The notes under the pieces were generated by a model that had not been told where the DNA came from, searched no databases, and saw nothing but the letters and a program-made list of their open reading frames with translations. Made by a program: the position numbers and the translations under genes. A stretch of DNA of 48,589 nucleotides from Nemertoderma westbladi (lineage: Eukaryota > Xenacoelomorpha > Nemertodermatida > Nemertodermatidae), in assembly GCA_032718475.1 (NCBI GenBank), contig JAUCBJ010000616.1, forward strand, positions 1-48,589, read 5' to 3'. The number at the start of each line of letters is the position of its first letter. The first letter of the stretch is position 1. Shown here one piece after another: positions 35,517 to 46,700 of this stretch.

Positions 35517-38500
35517 CTCAATAAGTGGAAGTCTGATCGGAGAGTGGCGTCTCAATAAGTGGAAGTCTGATCGGAGAGTGACGTCTCAATAAGTGGAAGT
35601 CTGATCGGAGAGTGACGTCTCAATAAGTGGAAGACTGATCGGAGAGTGACGTCTCAATAAGTGGAAGACTGATCGGAGAGTGACGTCTCAATAAGTGGAA
35701 GTCTGATCGGAGAGTGACGTCTCAATAAGTGGAAGACTGATCGGAGAGTGACGTCTCAATAAGTGGAAGACTGATCGGAGAGTGACGTCTCAATAAGTGG
35801 AAGTCTGATCGGAGAGTGACGTCTCAATAAGTGGAAGACTGATCGGAGAGTGACGTCTCAATAAGTGGAAGACTGATCGGAGAGTGACGTCTCAATAAGT
35901 GGAAGACTGATCGGAGAGTGACGTCTCAATAAGTGGAAGTCTGATCGGAGAGTGACGTCTCAATAAGTGGAAGACTGATCGGAGAGTGACGTCTCAATAA
36001 GTGGAAGACTGATCGGAGAGTGACGTCTCAATAAGTGGAAGACTGATCGGAGAGTGACGTCTCAATAAGTGGAAGACTGATCGGAGAGTGACGTCTCAAT
36101 AAGTGGAAGTCTGATCGGAGAGTGACGGACAGTCTGATCGGAGAGTGGCGTCTCAATAAGTGGAAGTCTGATCGGAGAGTGACGTCTCAATAAGTGGAAG
36201 TCTGATCGGAGAGTGACGTCTCAATAAGTGGAAGACTGATCGGAGAGTGACGTCTCAATAAGTGGAAGACTGATCGGAGAGTGACGTCTCAATAAGTGGA
36301 AGTCTGATCGGAGAGTGACGTCTCAATAAGTGGAAGTCTGATCGGAGAGTGACGTCTCAATAAGTGGAAGACTGATCGGAGAGTGACGTCTCAATAAGTG
36401 GAAGTCTGATCGGAGAGTGACGTCTCAATAAGTGGAAGACTGATCGGAGAGTGACGTCTCAATAAGTGGAAGTCTGATCGGAGAGTGACGTCTCAATAAG
36501 TGGAAGACTGATCGGAGAGTGACGTCTCAATAAGTGGAAGTCTGATCGGAGAGTGACGTCTCAATAAGTGGAAGACTGATCGGAGAGTGACGTCTCAATA
36601 AGTGGAAGTCTGATCGGAGAGTGACGTCTCAATAAGTGGAAGACTGATCGGAGAGTGACGTCTCAATAAGTGGAAGTCTGATCGGAGAGTGACGTCTCAA
36701 TAAGTGGAAGTCTGATCGGAGAGTGACGTCTCAATAAGTGGAAGACTGATCGGAGAGTGACGTCTCAATAAGTGGAAGACTGATCGGAGAGTGACGTCTC
36801 AATAAGTGGAAGTCTGATCGGAGAGTGACGTCTCAATAAGTGGAAGTCTGATCGGAGAGTGACGTCTCAATAAGTGGAAGACTGATCGGAGAGTGACGTC
36901 TCAATAAGTGGAAGTCTGATCGGAGAGTGACGTCTCAATAAGTGGAAGACTGATCGGAGAGTGACGTCTCAATAAGTGGAAGTCTGATCGGAGAGTGACG
37001 TCTCAATAAGTGGAAGACTGATCGGAGAGTGACGTCTCAATAAGTGGAAGTCTGATCGGAGAGTGACGTCTCAATAAGTGGAAGTCTGATCGGAGAGTGA
37101 CGTCTCAATAAGTGGAAGACTGATCGGAGAGTGACGTCTCAATAAGTGGAAGACTGATCGGAGAGTGACGTCTCAATAAGTGGAAGACTGATCGGAGAGT
37201 GACGTCTCAATAAGTGGAAGTCTGATCGGAGAGTGACGTCTCAATAAGTGGAAGTCTGATCGGAGAGTGACGTCTCAATAAGTGGAAGACTGATCGGAGA
37301 GTGACGTCTCAATAAGTGGAAGTCTGATCGGAGAGTGACGTCTCAATAAGTGGAAGTCTGATCGGAGAGTGGCGTCTCAATAAGTGGAAGTCTGATCGGA
37401 GAGTGACGTCTCAATAAGTGGAAGTCTGATCGGAGAGTGACGTCTCAATAAGTGGAAGACTGATCGGAGAGTGACGTCTCAATAAGTGGAAGTCTGATCG
37501 GAGAGTGACGTCTCAATAAGTGGAAGACTGATCGGAGAGTGACGTCTCAATAAGTGGAAGACTGATCGGAGAGTGACGTCTCAATAAGTGGAAGACTGAT
37601 CGGAGAGTGACGTCTCAATAAGTGGAAGACTGATCGGAGAGTGACGTCTCAATAAGTGGAAGTCTGATCGGAGAGTGACGGACAGTCTGATCGGAGAGTG
37701 GCGTCTCAATAAGTGGAAGTCTGATCGGAGAGTGACGTCTCAATAAGTGGAAGTCTGATCGGAGAGTGACGTCTCAATAAGTGGAAGACTGATCGGAGAG
37801 TGACGTCTCAATAAGTGGAAGACTGATCGGAGAGTGACGTCTCAATAAGTGGAAGTCTGATCGGAGAGTGACGTCTCAATAAGTGGAAGTCTGATCGGAG
37901 AGTGACGTCTCAATAAGTGGAAGACTGATCGGAGAGTGACGTCTCAATAAGTGGAAGACTGATCGGAGAGTGACGTCTCAATAAGTGGAAGTCTGATCGG
38001 ACCGTGACGGACAGTCTGATCGGAGAGTGACGTCTCAATAAGTGGAAGTCTGATCGGAGAGTGACGGACAGTCTGATCGGAGAGTGGCGTCTCAATAAGT
38101 GGAAGTCTGATCGGAGAGTGGCGTCTCAATAAGTGGAAGTCTGATCGGAGAGTGACGTCTCAATAAGTGGAAGTCTGATCGGAGAGTGACGTCTCAATAA
38201 GTGGAAGACTGATCGGAGAGTGACGTCTCAATAAGTGGAAGACTGATCGGAGAGTGACGTCTCAATAAGTGGAAGTCTGATCGGAGAGTGACGTCTCAAT
38301 AAGTGGAAGTCTGATCGGAGAGTGACGTCTCAATAAGTGGAAGACTGATCGGAGAGTGACGTCTCAATAAGTGGAAGACTGATCGGAGAGTGACGTCTCA
38401 ATAAGTGGAAGTCTGATCGGAGAGTGACGGACAGTCTGATCGGAGAGTGACGTCTCAATAAGTGGAAGTCTGATCGGAGAGTGACGGACAGTCTGATCGG

Positions 38501-40042
38501 AGAGTGGCGTCTCAATAAGTGGAAGTCTGATCGGAGAGTGACGTCTCAATAAGTGGAAGTCTGATCGGAGAGTGACGTCTCAATAAGTGGAAGACTGATC
38601 GGAGAGTGACGTCTCAATAAGTGGAAGACTGATCGGAGAGTGACGTCTCAATAAGTGGAAGTCTGATCGGAGAGTGACGTCTCAATAAGTGGAAGTCTGA
38701 TCGGAGAGTGACGTCTCAATAAGTGGAAGACTGATCGGAGAGTGACGTCTCAATAAGTGGAAGACTGATCGGAGAGTGACGTCTCAATAAGTGGAAGACT
38801 GATCGGAGAGTGACGTCTCAATAAGTGGAAGTCTGATCGGAGAGTGACGTCTCAATAAGTGGAAGACTGATCGGAGAGTGACGTCTCAATAAGTGGAAGT
38901 CTGATCGGAGAGTGACGTCTCAATAAGTGGAAGACTGATCGGAGAGTGACGTCTCAATAAGTGGAAGTCTGATCGGAGAGTGACGTCTCAATAAGTGGAA
39001 GACTGATCGGAGAGTGACGTCTCAATAAGTGGAAGACTGATCGGAGAGTGACGTCTCAATAAGTGGAAGTCTGATCGGAGAGTGACGGACAGTCTGATCG
39101 GAGAGTGACGTCTCAATAAGTGGAAGTCTGATCGGAGAGTGACGGACAGTCTGATCGGAGAGTGGCGTCTCAATAAGTGGAAGTCTGATCGGAGAGTGAC
39201 GTCTCAATAAGTGGAAGTCTGATCGGAGAGTGACGTCTCAATAAGTGGAAGACTGATCGGAGAGTGGCGTCTCAATAAGTGGAAGTCTGATCGGAGAGTG
39301 ACGTCTCAATAAGTGGAAGACTGATCGGAGAGTGACGTCTCAATAAGTGGAAGTCTGATCGGAGAGTGACGTCTCAATAAGTGGAAGTCTGATCGGAGAG
39401 TGACGTCTCAATAAGTGGAAGACTGATCGGAGAGTGACGTCTCAATAAGTGGAAGACTGATCGGAGAGTGACGTCTCAATAAGTGGAAGACTGATCGGAG
39501 AGTGACGTCTCAATAAGTGGAAGTCTGATCGGAGAGTGACGTCTCAATAAGTGGAAGTCTGATCGGAGAGTGACGTCTCAATAAGTGGAAGACTGATCGG
39601 AGAGTGACGTCTCAATAAGTGGAAGACTGATCGGAGAGTGACGTCTCAATAAGTGGAAGTCTGATCGGAGAGTGACGTCTCAATAAGTGGAAGTCTGATC
39701 GGAGAGTGACGTCTCAATAAGTGGAAGACTGATCGGAGAGTGACGTCTCAATAAGTGGAAGACTGATCGGAGAGTGACGTCTCAATAAGTGGAAGACTGA
39801 TCGGAGAGTGACGTCTCAATAAGTGGAAGTCTGATCGGAGAGTGACGTCTCAATAAGTGGAAGTCTGATCGGAGAGTGACGTCTCAATAAGTGGAAGACT
39901 GATCGGAGAGTGACGTCTCAATAAGTGGAAGACTGATCAGAGAGTGACGTCTCAATAAGTGGAAGACTGATCGGAGAGTGACGTCTCAATAAGTGGAAGT
40001 CTGATCGGAGAGTGGCGGACAGTCTGATCGGACAATGGCGTC
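35517..40042. repeat. 34-bp minisatellite inside a LINE relic (about 133 copies)
   Basis: The 34-bp unit is ctcaataagtggaagtctga tcggagagtgacgt. Its first copy is the continuation of the LINE relic's reading frame: ...RNAL NKWKSDRRV is encoded by ctcaataagtggaagtctga tcggagagtg. Most variation is a single A/T switch (gaagtctg or gaagactg). A rarer short unit, gacggacagtctgatcggag, occurs near 36125, 37680, 38008, 38066, 38430, 38486, 39087, 39144 and 40016. Blocks holding two such short units repeat at offsets of 420 and 658 bp. After the array the LINE frame resumes. Confidence 0.95.
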
Positions 40043-40160
40043 TACACCCGTAGTATGTAAGACGAGCACGGGCAAATTACAAACGTGACCAGTTACGAAA
40101 TCGTGACGTCCCGAAATTTGAACAGTTAAGTAGGGAGGTGATTTTCACCCAATTCTAGGG
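40043..40160 (+). pseudogene. Continuation of the plus-strand LINE relic beyond the 34-bp array
   Basis: The plus frame from about 40062 reads RARANYKRDQLRNRDVPKFE followed by QLSRE. This matches the linker between LINE endonuclease and reverse transcriptase; the intact LINE here has SKAQFKRSLRECKRNEQKF at the corresponding place. The block before the array (RNALNKWKSDRRV) would lie just upstream of this one in a normal element. So the array is an internal expansion of one LINE copy. The reverse transcriptase itself is missing; sequence after about 40160 is unassigned up to the exon 2 donor. Confidence 0.75.
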
Positions 40161-40203
40161 TCCAGAGACACAAAAATGTGAGGTCCAATCTGGGGGTGCT
40201 ACA

Positions 40204-40223
40204 CCCCCCCCCCCCCCCCCCCC
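40204..40223. repeat. Poly-C tract (20 C) near the exon 2 donor
   Basis: An uninterrupted run of 20 C, followed by acctccccc, lies about 30 bp into the intron after exon 2. On the transcript it would be a G-run, a type of sequence known to act as an intronic splicing enhancer and to form G-quadruplexes. Homopolymer length is prone to sequencing error. Confidence 0.9.
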
Positions 40224-40255
40224 ACCTCCCCCTTAATTCGATAGTTAGTAATTAC

Positions 40256-40365
40256 CTTGCGGAATCGTTCGGAATTGGTTTGGGTATCGGAAGTGGGCCG
40301 CTGGGCGGCGAGATATGAGCTGGGAGATGGAACTCGTTGTACCGGGTGTTTAACGGAGGGGCCAC
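40256..40365 (-). CDS. Exon 2 of unrecognised minus-strand gene
   Basis: This 110-nt exon has acceptor TTTGTGTCTCGTTGCAG (40366) and donor AAG/GTAATT (40256), entering in phase 1 and leaving in phase 0. In the frame set by exon 1 it encodes GPSVKHPVQRVPSPSSYLAA followed by QRPTSDTQTNSERFRK, Pro/Ser/Thr-rich with no recognised domain. A second frame is also open here (VAPPLNTRYNEFHLPAHIS...), but it requires an exon 1 frame containing a TGA. The two-exon pair with exon 1, joined by a 98-bp intron, is the only part of the gene in this window with ordinary intron size. Confidence 0.7.
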
Positions 40366-40463
40366 CTGCAACGAGACACAAATAAAGTTGGAGCAAAAAT
40401 TCAATGAATAAACAAAAATAAAGTTAAATCAGCCAGAGTCTAAAGTCCCGAAAGAAAACTTAC
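40366..40463 (-). other. Compact 98-bp intron between exons 1 and 2
   Basis: It runs from GTAAGTTTTC to TCTCGTTGCAG on the minus strand, T-rich with a branch-like CTGATTTAAC. It is the one intron of this gene within the window that holds no tandem array, and serves as a reference for the presumed ancestral intron size. Confidence 0.7.
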
Positions 40464-40720
40464 GTAATCTCTTGTCGGTAGCGGTCGGAAAAACTCGTCC
40501 TTGGTAATGCCGAGATGACCCGTTAGAGATGTCCTGTCGCCATGACAACTCGCCCGTATCAGGTCGGGTTGGGTCGTAGGAGTAGCCAATGGGACCGTGG
40601 TTAATGGAAGATGGTAAACCAGCCGTATGGTAGGTACGGTAGGGAGTGCAATCAACCAATGGGGGGTGCTGGCGTCGCAATGAGTTGTAACGAATCATAT
40701 TGGCCGTGTAATCATCAATC
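40464..40720 (-). CDS. Exon 1 (first in window) of unrecognised minus-strand gene
   Basis: This 257-nt exon has acceptor ATTTTTTTCTATAG (40721) and donor TTAC/GTAAGT (40464), entering in phase 2 and leaving in phase 1. The frame starting IDDYTANMIRYNSLRRQHPP is the only one open from acceptor to donor; it continues with YSYDPTRPDTGELSWRQ and GRVFPTATDKRLR. The composition is rich in Tyr, Arg, Pro and His, resembling cytoplasmic tails or disordered scaffolds, but I recognise no family. The acceptor's pyrimidine tract merges with the 42-bp array, which fills the upstream intron to the window end, so earlier exons lie outside. Confidence 0.75.
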
Positions 40721-40730
40721 CTATAGAAAA

Positions 40731-43700
40731 AAATATATTGGTTGAGCTCTCTACACTACTGGGTAATCAAACAAATATATTGGTTGAGCTCTCTACACTA
40801 CTGGGTAATCAAACAAATATATTGGTTGAGCTCTCTACACTACTGGATAATCAAACAAATATATTGGTTGAGCTCTCTACACTACTTGGTAATCAAACAA
40901 ATATATTGGTTGAGCTCTCTACACTACTGGGTAATCAAACAAATATATTGGTTGAGCTCTCTACACTACTGGATAATCAAACAAATATATTGGTTGAGCT
41001 CTCTACACTACTGGGTAATCAAACAAATATATTGGTTGAGCTCTCTACACTATTGGGAGATCAAACAAATATATTGGTTGAGCTCTCTACACTACTGGGT
41101 AATCAAACAAATATATTGGTTGAGCTCTCTACACTACTGGGTAATCAAACAAATATATTGGTTGAGCTCTCTACACTATTGGGAGATCAAACAAATATAT
41201 TGGTTGAGCTCTCTACACTACTGGGTAATCAAACAAATATATTGGTTGAGCTCTCTACACTACTGGGTAATCAAACAAATATATTGGTTGAGCTCTCTAC
41301 ACTACTGGATAATCAAACAAATATATTGGTTGAGCTCTCTACACTACTGGGTAATCAAACAAATATATTGGTTGAGCTCTCTACACTATTGGGAGATCAA
41401 ACAAATATATTGGTTGAGCTCTCTACACTACTGGGTAATCAAACAAATATATTGGTTGAGCTCTCTACACTACTGGGTAATCAAACAAATATATTGGTTG
41501 AGCTCTCTACACTATTGGGAGATCAAACAAATATATTGGTTGAGCTCTCTACACTACTGGGTAATCAAACAAATATATTGGTTGAGCTCTCTACACTACT
41601 GGATAATCAAACAAATATATTGGTTGAGCTCTCTACACTACTGGGTAATCAAACAAATATATTGGTTGAGCTCTCTACACTATTGGGAGATCAAACAAAT
41701 ATATTGGTTGAGCTCTCTACACTACTGGGTAATCAAACAAATATATTGGTTGAGCTCTCTACACTACTGGGTAATCAAACAAATATATTGGTTGAGCTCT
41801 CTACACTATTGGGAGATCAAACAAATATATTGGTTGAGCTCTCTACACTACTGGGTAATCAAACAAATATATTGGTTGAGCTCTCTACACTACTTTGTAA
41901 TCAAACAAATATATTGGTTGAGCTCTCTACACTACTGGGTAATCAAACAAATATATTGGTTGAGCTCTCTACACTACTGGGTAATCAAACAAATATATTG
42001 GTTGAGCTCTCTACACTACTGGATAATCAAACAAATATATTGGTTGAGCTCTCTACACTACTGGGTAATCAAACAAATATATTGGTTGAGCTCTCTACAC
42101 TACTGGGTAATCAAACAAATATATTGGTTGAGCTCTCTACACTACTGGGTAATCAAACAAATATATTGGTTGAGCTCTCTACACTACTGGATAATCAAAC
42201 AAATATATTGGTTGAGCTCTCTACACTACTGGATAATCAAACAAATATATTGGTTGAGCTCTCTGCACTACTTGGTAATCAAACAAATATATTGGTTGAG
42301 CTCTCTACACTACTGGGTAATCAAACAAATATATTGGTTGAGCTCTCTACACTACTTTGTAATCAAACAAATATATTGGTTGAGCTCTCTACACTACTGG
42401 ATAATCAAACAAATATATTGGTTGAGCTCTCTGCACTACTTGGTAATCAAACAAATATATTGGTTGAGCTCTCTACACTACTGGGTAATCAAACAAATAT
42501 ATTGGTTGAGCTCTCTACACTACTGGGTAATCAAACAAATATATTGGTTGAGCTCTCTGCACTACTTGGTAATCAAACAAATATATTGGTTGAGCTCTCT
42601 ACACTACTGGGTAATCAAACAAATATATTGGTTGAGCTCTCTACACTACTTGGTATTCAAACAAATATATTGGTTGAGCTCTCTACACTACTGGGTAATC
42701 AAACAAATATATTGGTTGAGCTCTCTACACTACTTGGTAATCAAACAAATATATTGGTTGAGCTCTCTACACTACTTGGTAATCAAACAAATATATTGGT
42801 TGAGCTCTCTACACTACTTGGGTAGATCAAACAAATATATTGGTTGAGCTCTCTACACTACTGGGTAATCAAACAAATATATTGGTTGAGCTCTCTACAC
42901 TACTGGGTAATCAAACAAATATATTGGTTGAGCTCTCTACACTACTTGGTAATCAAACAAATATATTGGTTGAGCTCTCTACACTACTGGGTAATCAAAC
43001 AAATATATTGGTTGAGCTCTCTACACTACTGGGTAATCAAACAAATATATTGGTTGAGCTCTCTACACTACTGGATAATCAAACAAATATATTGGTTGAG
43101 CTCTCTACACTACTGGGTAATCAAACAAATATATTGGTTGAGCTCTCTACACTACTTGGTAATCAAACAAATATATTGGTTGAGCTCTCTACACTACTTG
43201 GTAATCAAACAAATATATTGGTTGAGCTCTCTACACTACTGGATAATCAATCAAATATATTGGTTGAGCTCTCTACACTACTGGGTAATCAAACAAATAT
43301 ATTGGTTGAGCTCTCTACACTACTTGGGTAATCAAACAAATATATTGGTTGAGCTCTCTACACTACTTGGTAATCAAACAAATATATTGGTTGAGCTCTC
43401 TACACTACTTGGTAATCAAACAAATATATTGGTTGAGCTCTCTACACTACTGGATAATCAATCAAATATATTGGTTGAGCTCTCTACACTACTGGGTAAT
43501 CAAACAAATATATTGGTTGAGCTCTCTACACTACTGGATAATCAAACAAATATATTGGTTGAGCTCTCTACACTACTGGATAATCAAACAAATATATTGG
43601 TTGAGCTCTCTACACTACTGGATAATCAAACAAATATATTGGTTGAGCTCTCTACACTACTTGGTAATCAAACAAATATATTGGTTGAGCTCTCTACACT

Positions 43701-46700
43701 ACTTGGTAATCAAACAAATATATTGGTTGAGCTCTCTACACTACTGGGTAATCAAACAAATATATTGGTTGAGCTCTCTACACTACTGGGTAATCAAACA
43801 AATATATTGGTTGAGCTCTCTACACTACTGGATAATCAAACAAATATATTGGTTGAGCTCTCTACACTACTGGATAATCAAACAAATATATTGGTTGAGC
43901 TCTCTACACTACTTGGTAATCAAACAAATATATTGGTTGAGCTCTCTACACTACTTGGTAATCAAACAAATATATTGGTTGAGCTCTCTACACTACTGGG
44001 TAATCAAACAAATATATTGGTTGAGCTCTCTACACTACTGGATAATCAATCAAATATATTGGTTGAGCTCTCTACACTACTGGGTAATCAAACAAATATA
44101 TTGGTTGAGCTCTCTACACTACTGGATAATCAAACAAATATATTGGTTGAGCTCTCTACACTACTGGGTAATCAAACAAATATATTGGTTGAGCTCTCTA
44201 CACTACTGGGTAATCAAACAAATATATTGGTTGAGCTCTCTACACTACTGGATAATCAAACAAATATATTGGTTGAGCTCTCTACACTACTGGGTAATCA
44301 AACAAATATATTGGTTGAGCTCTCTACACTACTGGGTAATCAAACAAATATATTGGTTGAGCTCTCTACACTACTGGGTAATCAAACAAATATATTGGTT
44401 GAGCTCTCTACACTACTTGGTAATCAAACAAATATATTGGTTGAGCTCTCTACACTATTGGGAGATCAAACAAATATATTGGTTGAGCTCTCTACACTAC
44501 TGGGTAATCAAACAAATATATTGGTTGAGCTCTCTACACTACTGGGTAATCAAACAAATATATTGGTTGAGCTCTCTACACTACTTGGGTAATCAAACAA
44601 ATATATTGGTTGAGCTCTCTACACTACTGGGTAATCAAACAAATATATTGGTTGAGCTCTCTACACTACTGGGTAATCAAACAAATATATTGGTTGAGCT
44701 CTCTACACTACTGGGTAATCAAACAAATATATTGGTTGAGCTCTCTACACTACTGGGTAGATCAAACAAATATATTGGTTGAGCTCTCTACACTACTGGG
44801 TAATCAAACAAATATATTGGTTGAGCTCTCTACACTACTGGGTAATCAAACAAATATATTGGTTGAGCTCTCTACACTACTGGGTAATCAAACAAATATA
44901 TTGGTTGAGCTCTCTACACTACTGGGTAATCAAACAAATATATTGGTTGAGCTCTCTACACTACTTGGTAATCAAACAAATATATTGGTTGAGCTCTCTA
45001 CACTACTGGGTAATCAAACAAATATATTGGTTGAGCTCTCTACACTACTGGGTAATCAAACAAATATATTGGTTGAGCTCTCTACACTACTGGATAATCA
45101 AACAAATATATTGGTTGAGCTCTCTACACTACTGGGTAATCAAACAAATATATTGGTTGAGCTCTCTACACTACTGGGTAATCAAACAAATATATTGGTT
45201 GAGCTCTCTACACTACTGGGTAATCAAACAAATATATTGGTTGAGCTCTCTACACTACTGGATAATCAAACAAATATATTGGTTGAGCTCTCTACACTAC
45301 TGGATAATCAAACAAATATATTGGTTGAGCTCTCTACACTACTTGGTAATCAAACAAATATATTGGTTGAGCTCTCTACACTACTGGGTAATCAAACAAA
45401 TATATTGGTTGAGCTCTCTACACTACTGGGTAATCAAACAAATATATTGGTTGAGCTCTCTACACTACTTGGTAATCAAACAAATATATTGGTTGAGCTC
45501 TCTACACTACTGGGTAATCAAACAAATATATTGGTTGAGCTCTCTACACTACTTGGTAATCAAACAAATATATTGGTTGAGCTCTCTACACTACTTGGTA
45601 ATCAAACAAATATATTGGTTGAGCTCTCTACACTACTTGGTAATCAAACAAATATATTGGTTGAGCTCTCTACACTACTGGGTAATCAAACAAATATATT
45701 GGTTGAGCTCTCTACACTACTGGGTAATCAAACAAATATATTGGTTGAGCTCTCTACACTACTTGGTAATCAAACAAATATATTGGTTGAGCTCTCTACA
45801 CTACTTGGTAATCAAACAAATATATTGGTTGAGCTCTCTACACTACTTGGTAATCAAACAAATATATTGGTTGAGCTCTCTACACTACTGGGTAATCAAA
45901 CAAATATATTGGTTGAGCTCTCTACACTACTTGGTAATCAAACAAATATATTGGTTGAGCTCTCTACACTACTGGGTAATCAAACAAATATATTGGTTGA
46001 GCTCTCTACACTACTGGGTAATCAAACAAATATATTGGTTGAGCTCTCTACACTACTTGGTAATCAAACAAATATATTGGTTGAGCTCTCTACACTACTG
46101 GGTAATCAAACAAATATATTGGTTGAGCTCTCTACACTACTTGGTAATCAAACAAATATATTGGTTGAGCTCTCTACACTACTTGGTAATCAAACAAATA
46201 TATTGGTTGAGCTCTCTACACTACTTGGTAATCAAACAAATATATTGGTTGAGCTCTCTACACTACTGGATAATCAAACAAATATATTGGTTGAGCTCTC
46301 TACACTACTTGGTAATCAAACAAATATATTGGTTGAGCTCTCTACACTACTGGGTAATCAAACAAATATATTGGTTGAGCTCTCTACACTACTGGGTAAT
46401 CAAACAAATATATTGGTTGAGCTCTCTACACTACTTGGTAATCAAACAAATATATTGGTTGAGCTCTCTACACTACTGGGTAATCAAACAAATATATTGG
46501 TTGAGCTCTCTACACTACTTGGTAATCAAACAAATATATTGGTTGAGCTCTCTACACTACTTGGTATTCAAACAAATATATTGGTTGAGCTCTCTACACT
46601 ATTGGGAGATCAAACAAATATATTGGTTGAGCTCTCTACACTACTGGGTAATCAAACAAATATATTGGTTGAGCTCTCTACACTACTGGGTAATCAAACA

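Noticed and set aside
37910-39207. Minus-strand 61-residue frames in the 34-bp array
   Set aside because: They repeat identically at each block of short units and derive from repeat sequence alone.
40256-40697. Alternative frame for exons 1 and 2 (ITKDEFFRPLPTRDY joined to VAPPLNTRYNEFHLPAHIS), which would join directly to exon 4
   Set aside because: It looks protein-like and its phase fits exon 4, but it has a TGA at about 40695-40697 after the strong acceptor, no ATG after it, and no good internal acceptor. The chosen frame is open throughout and explains exon 3.
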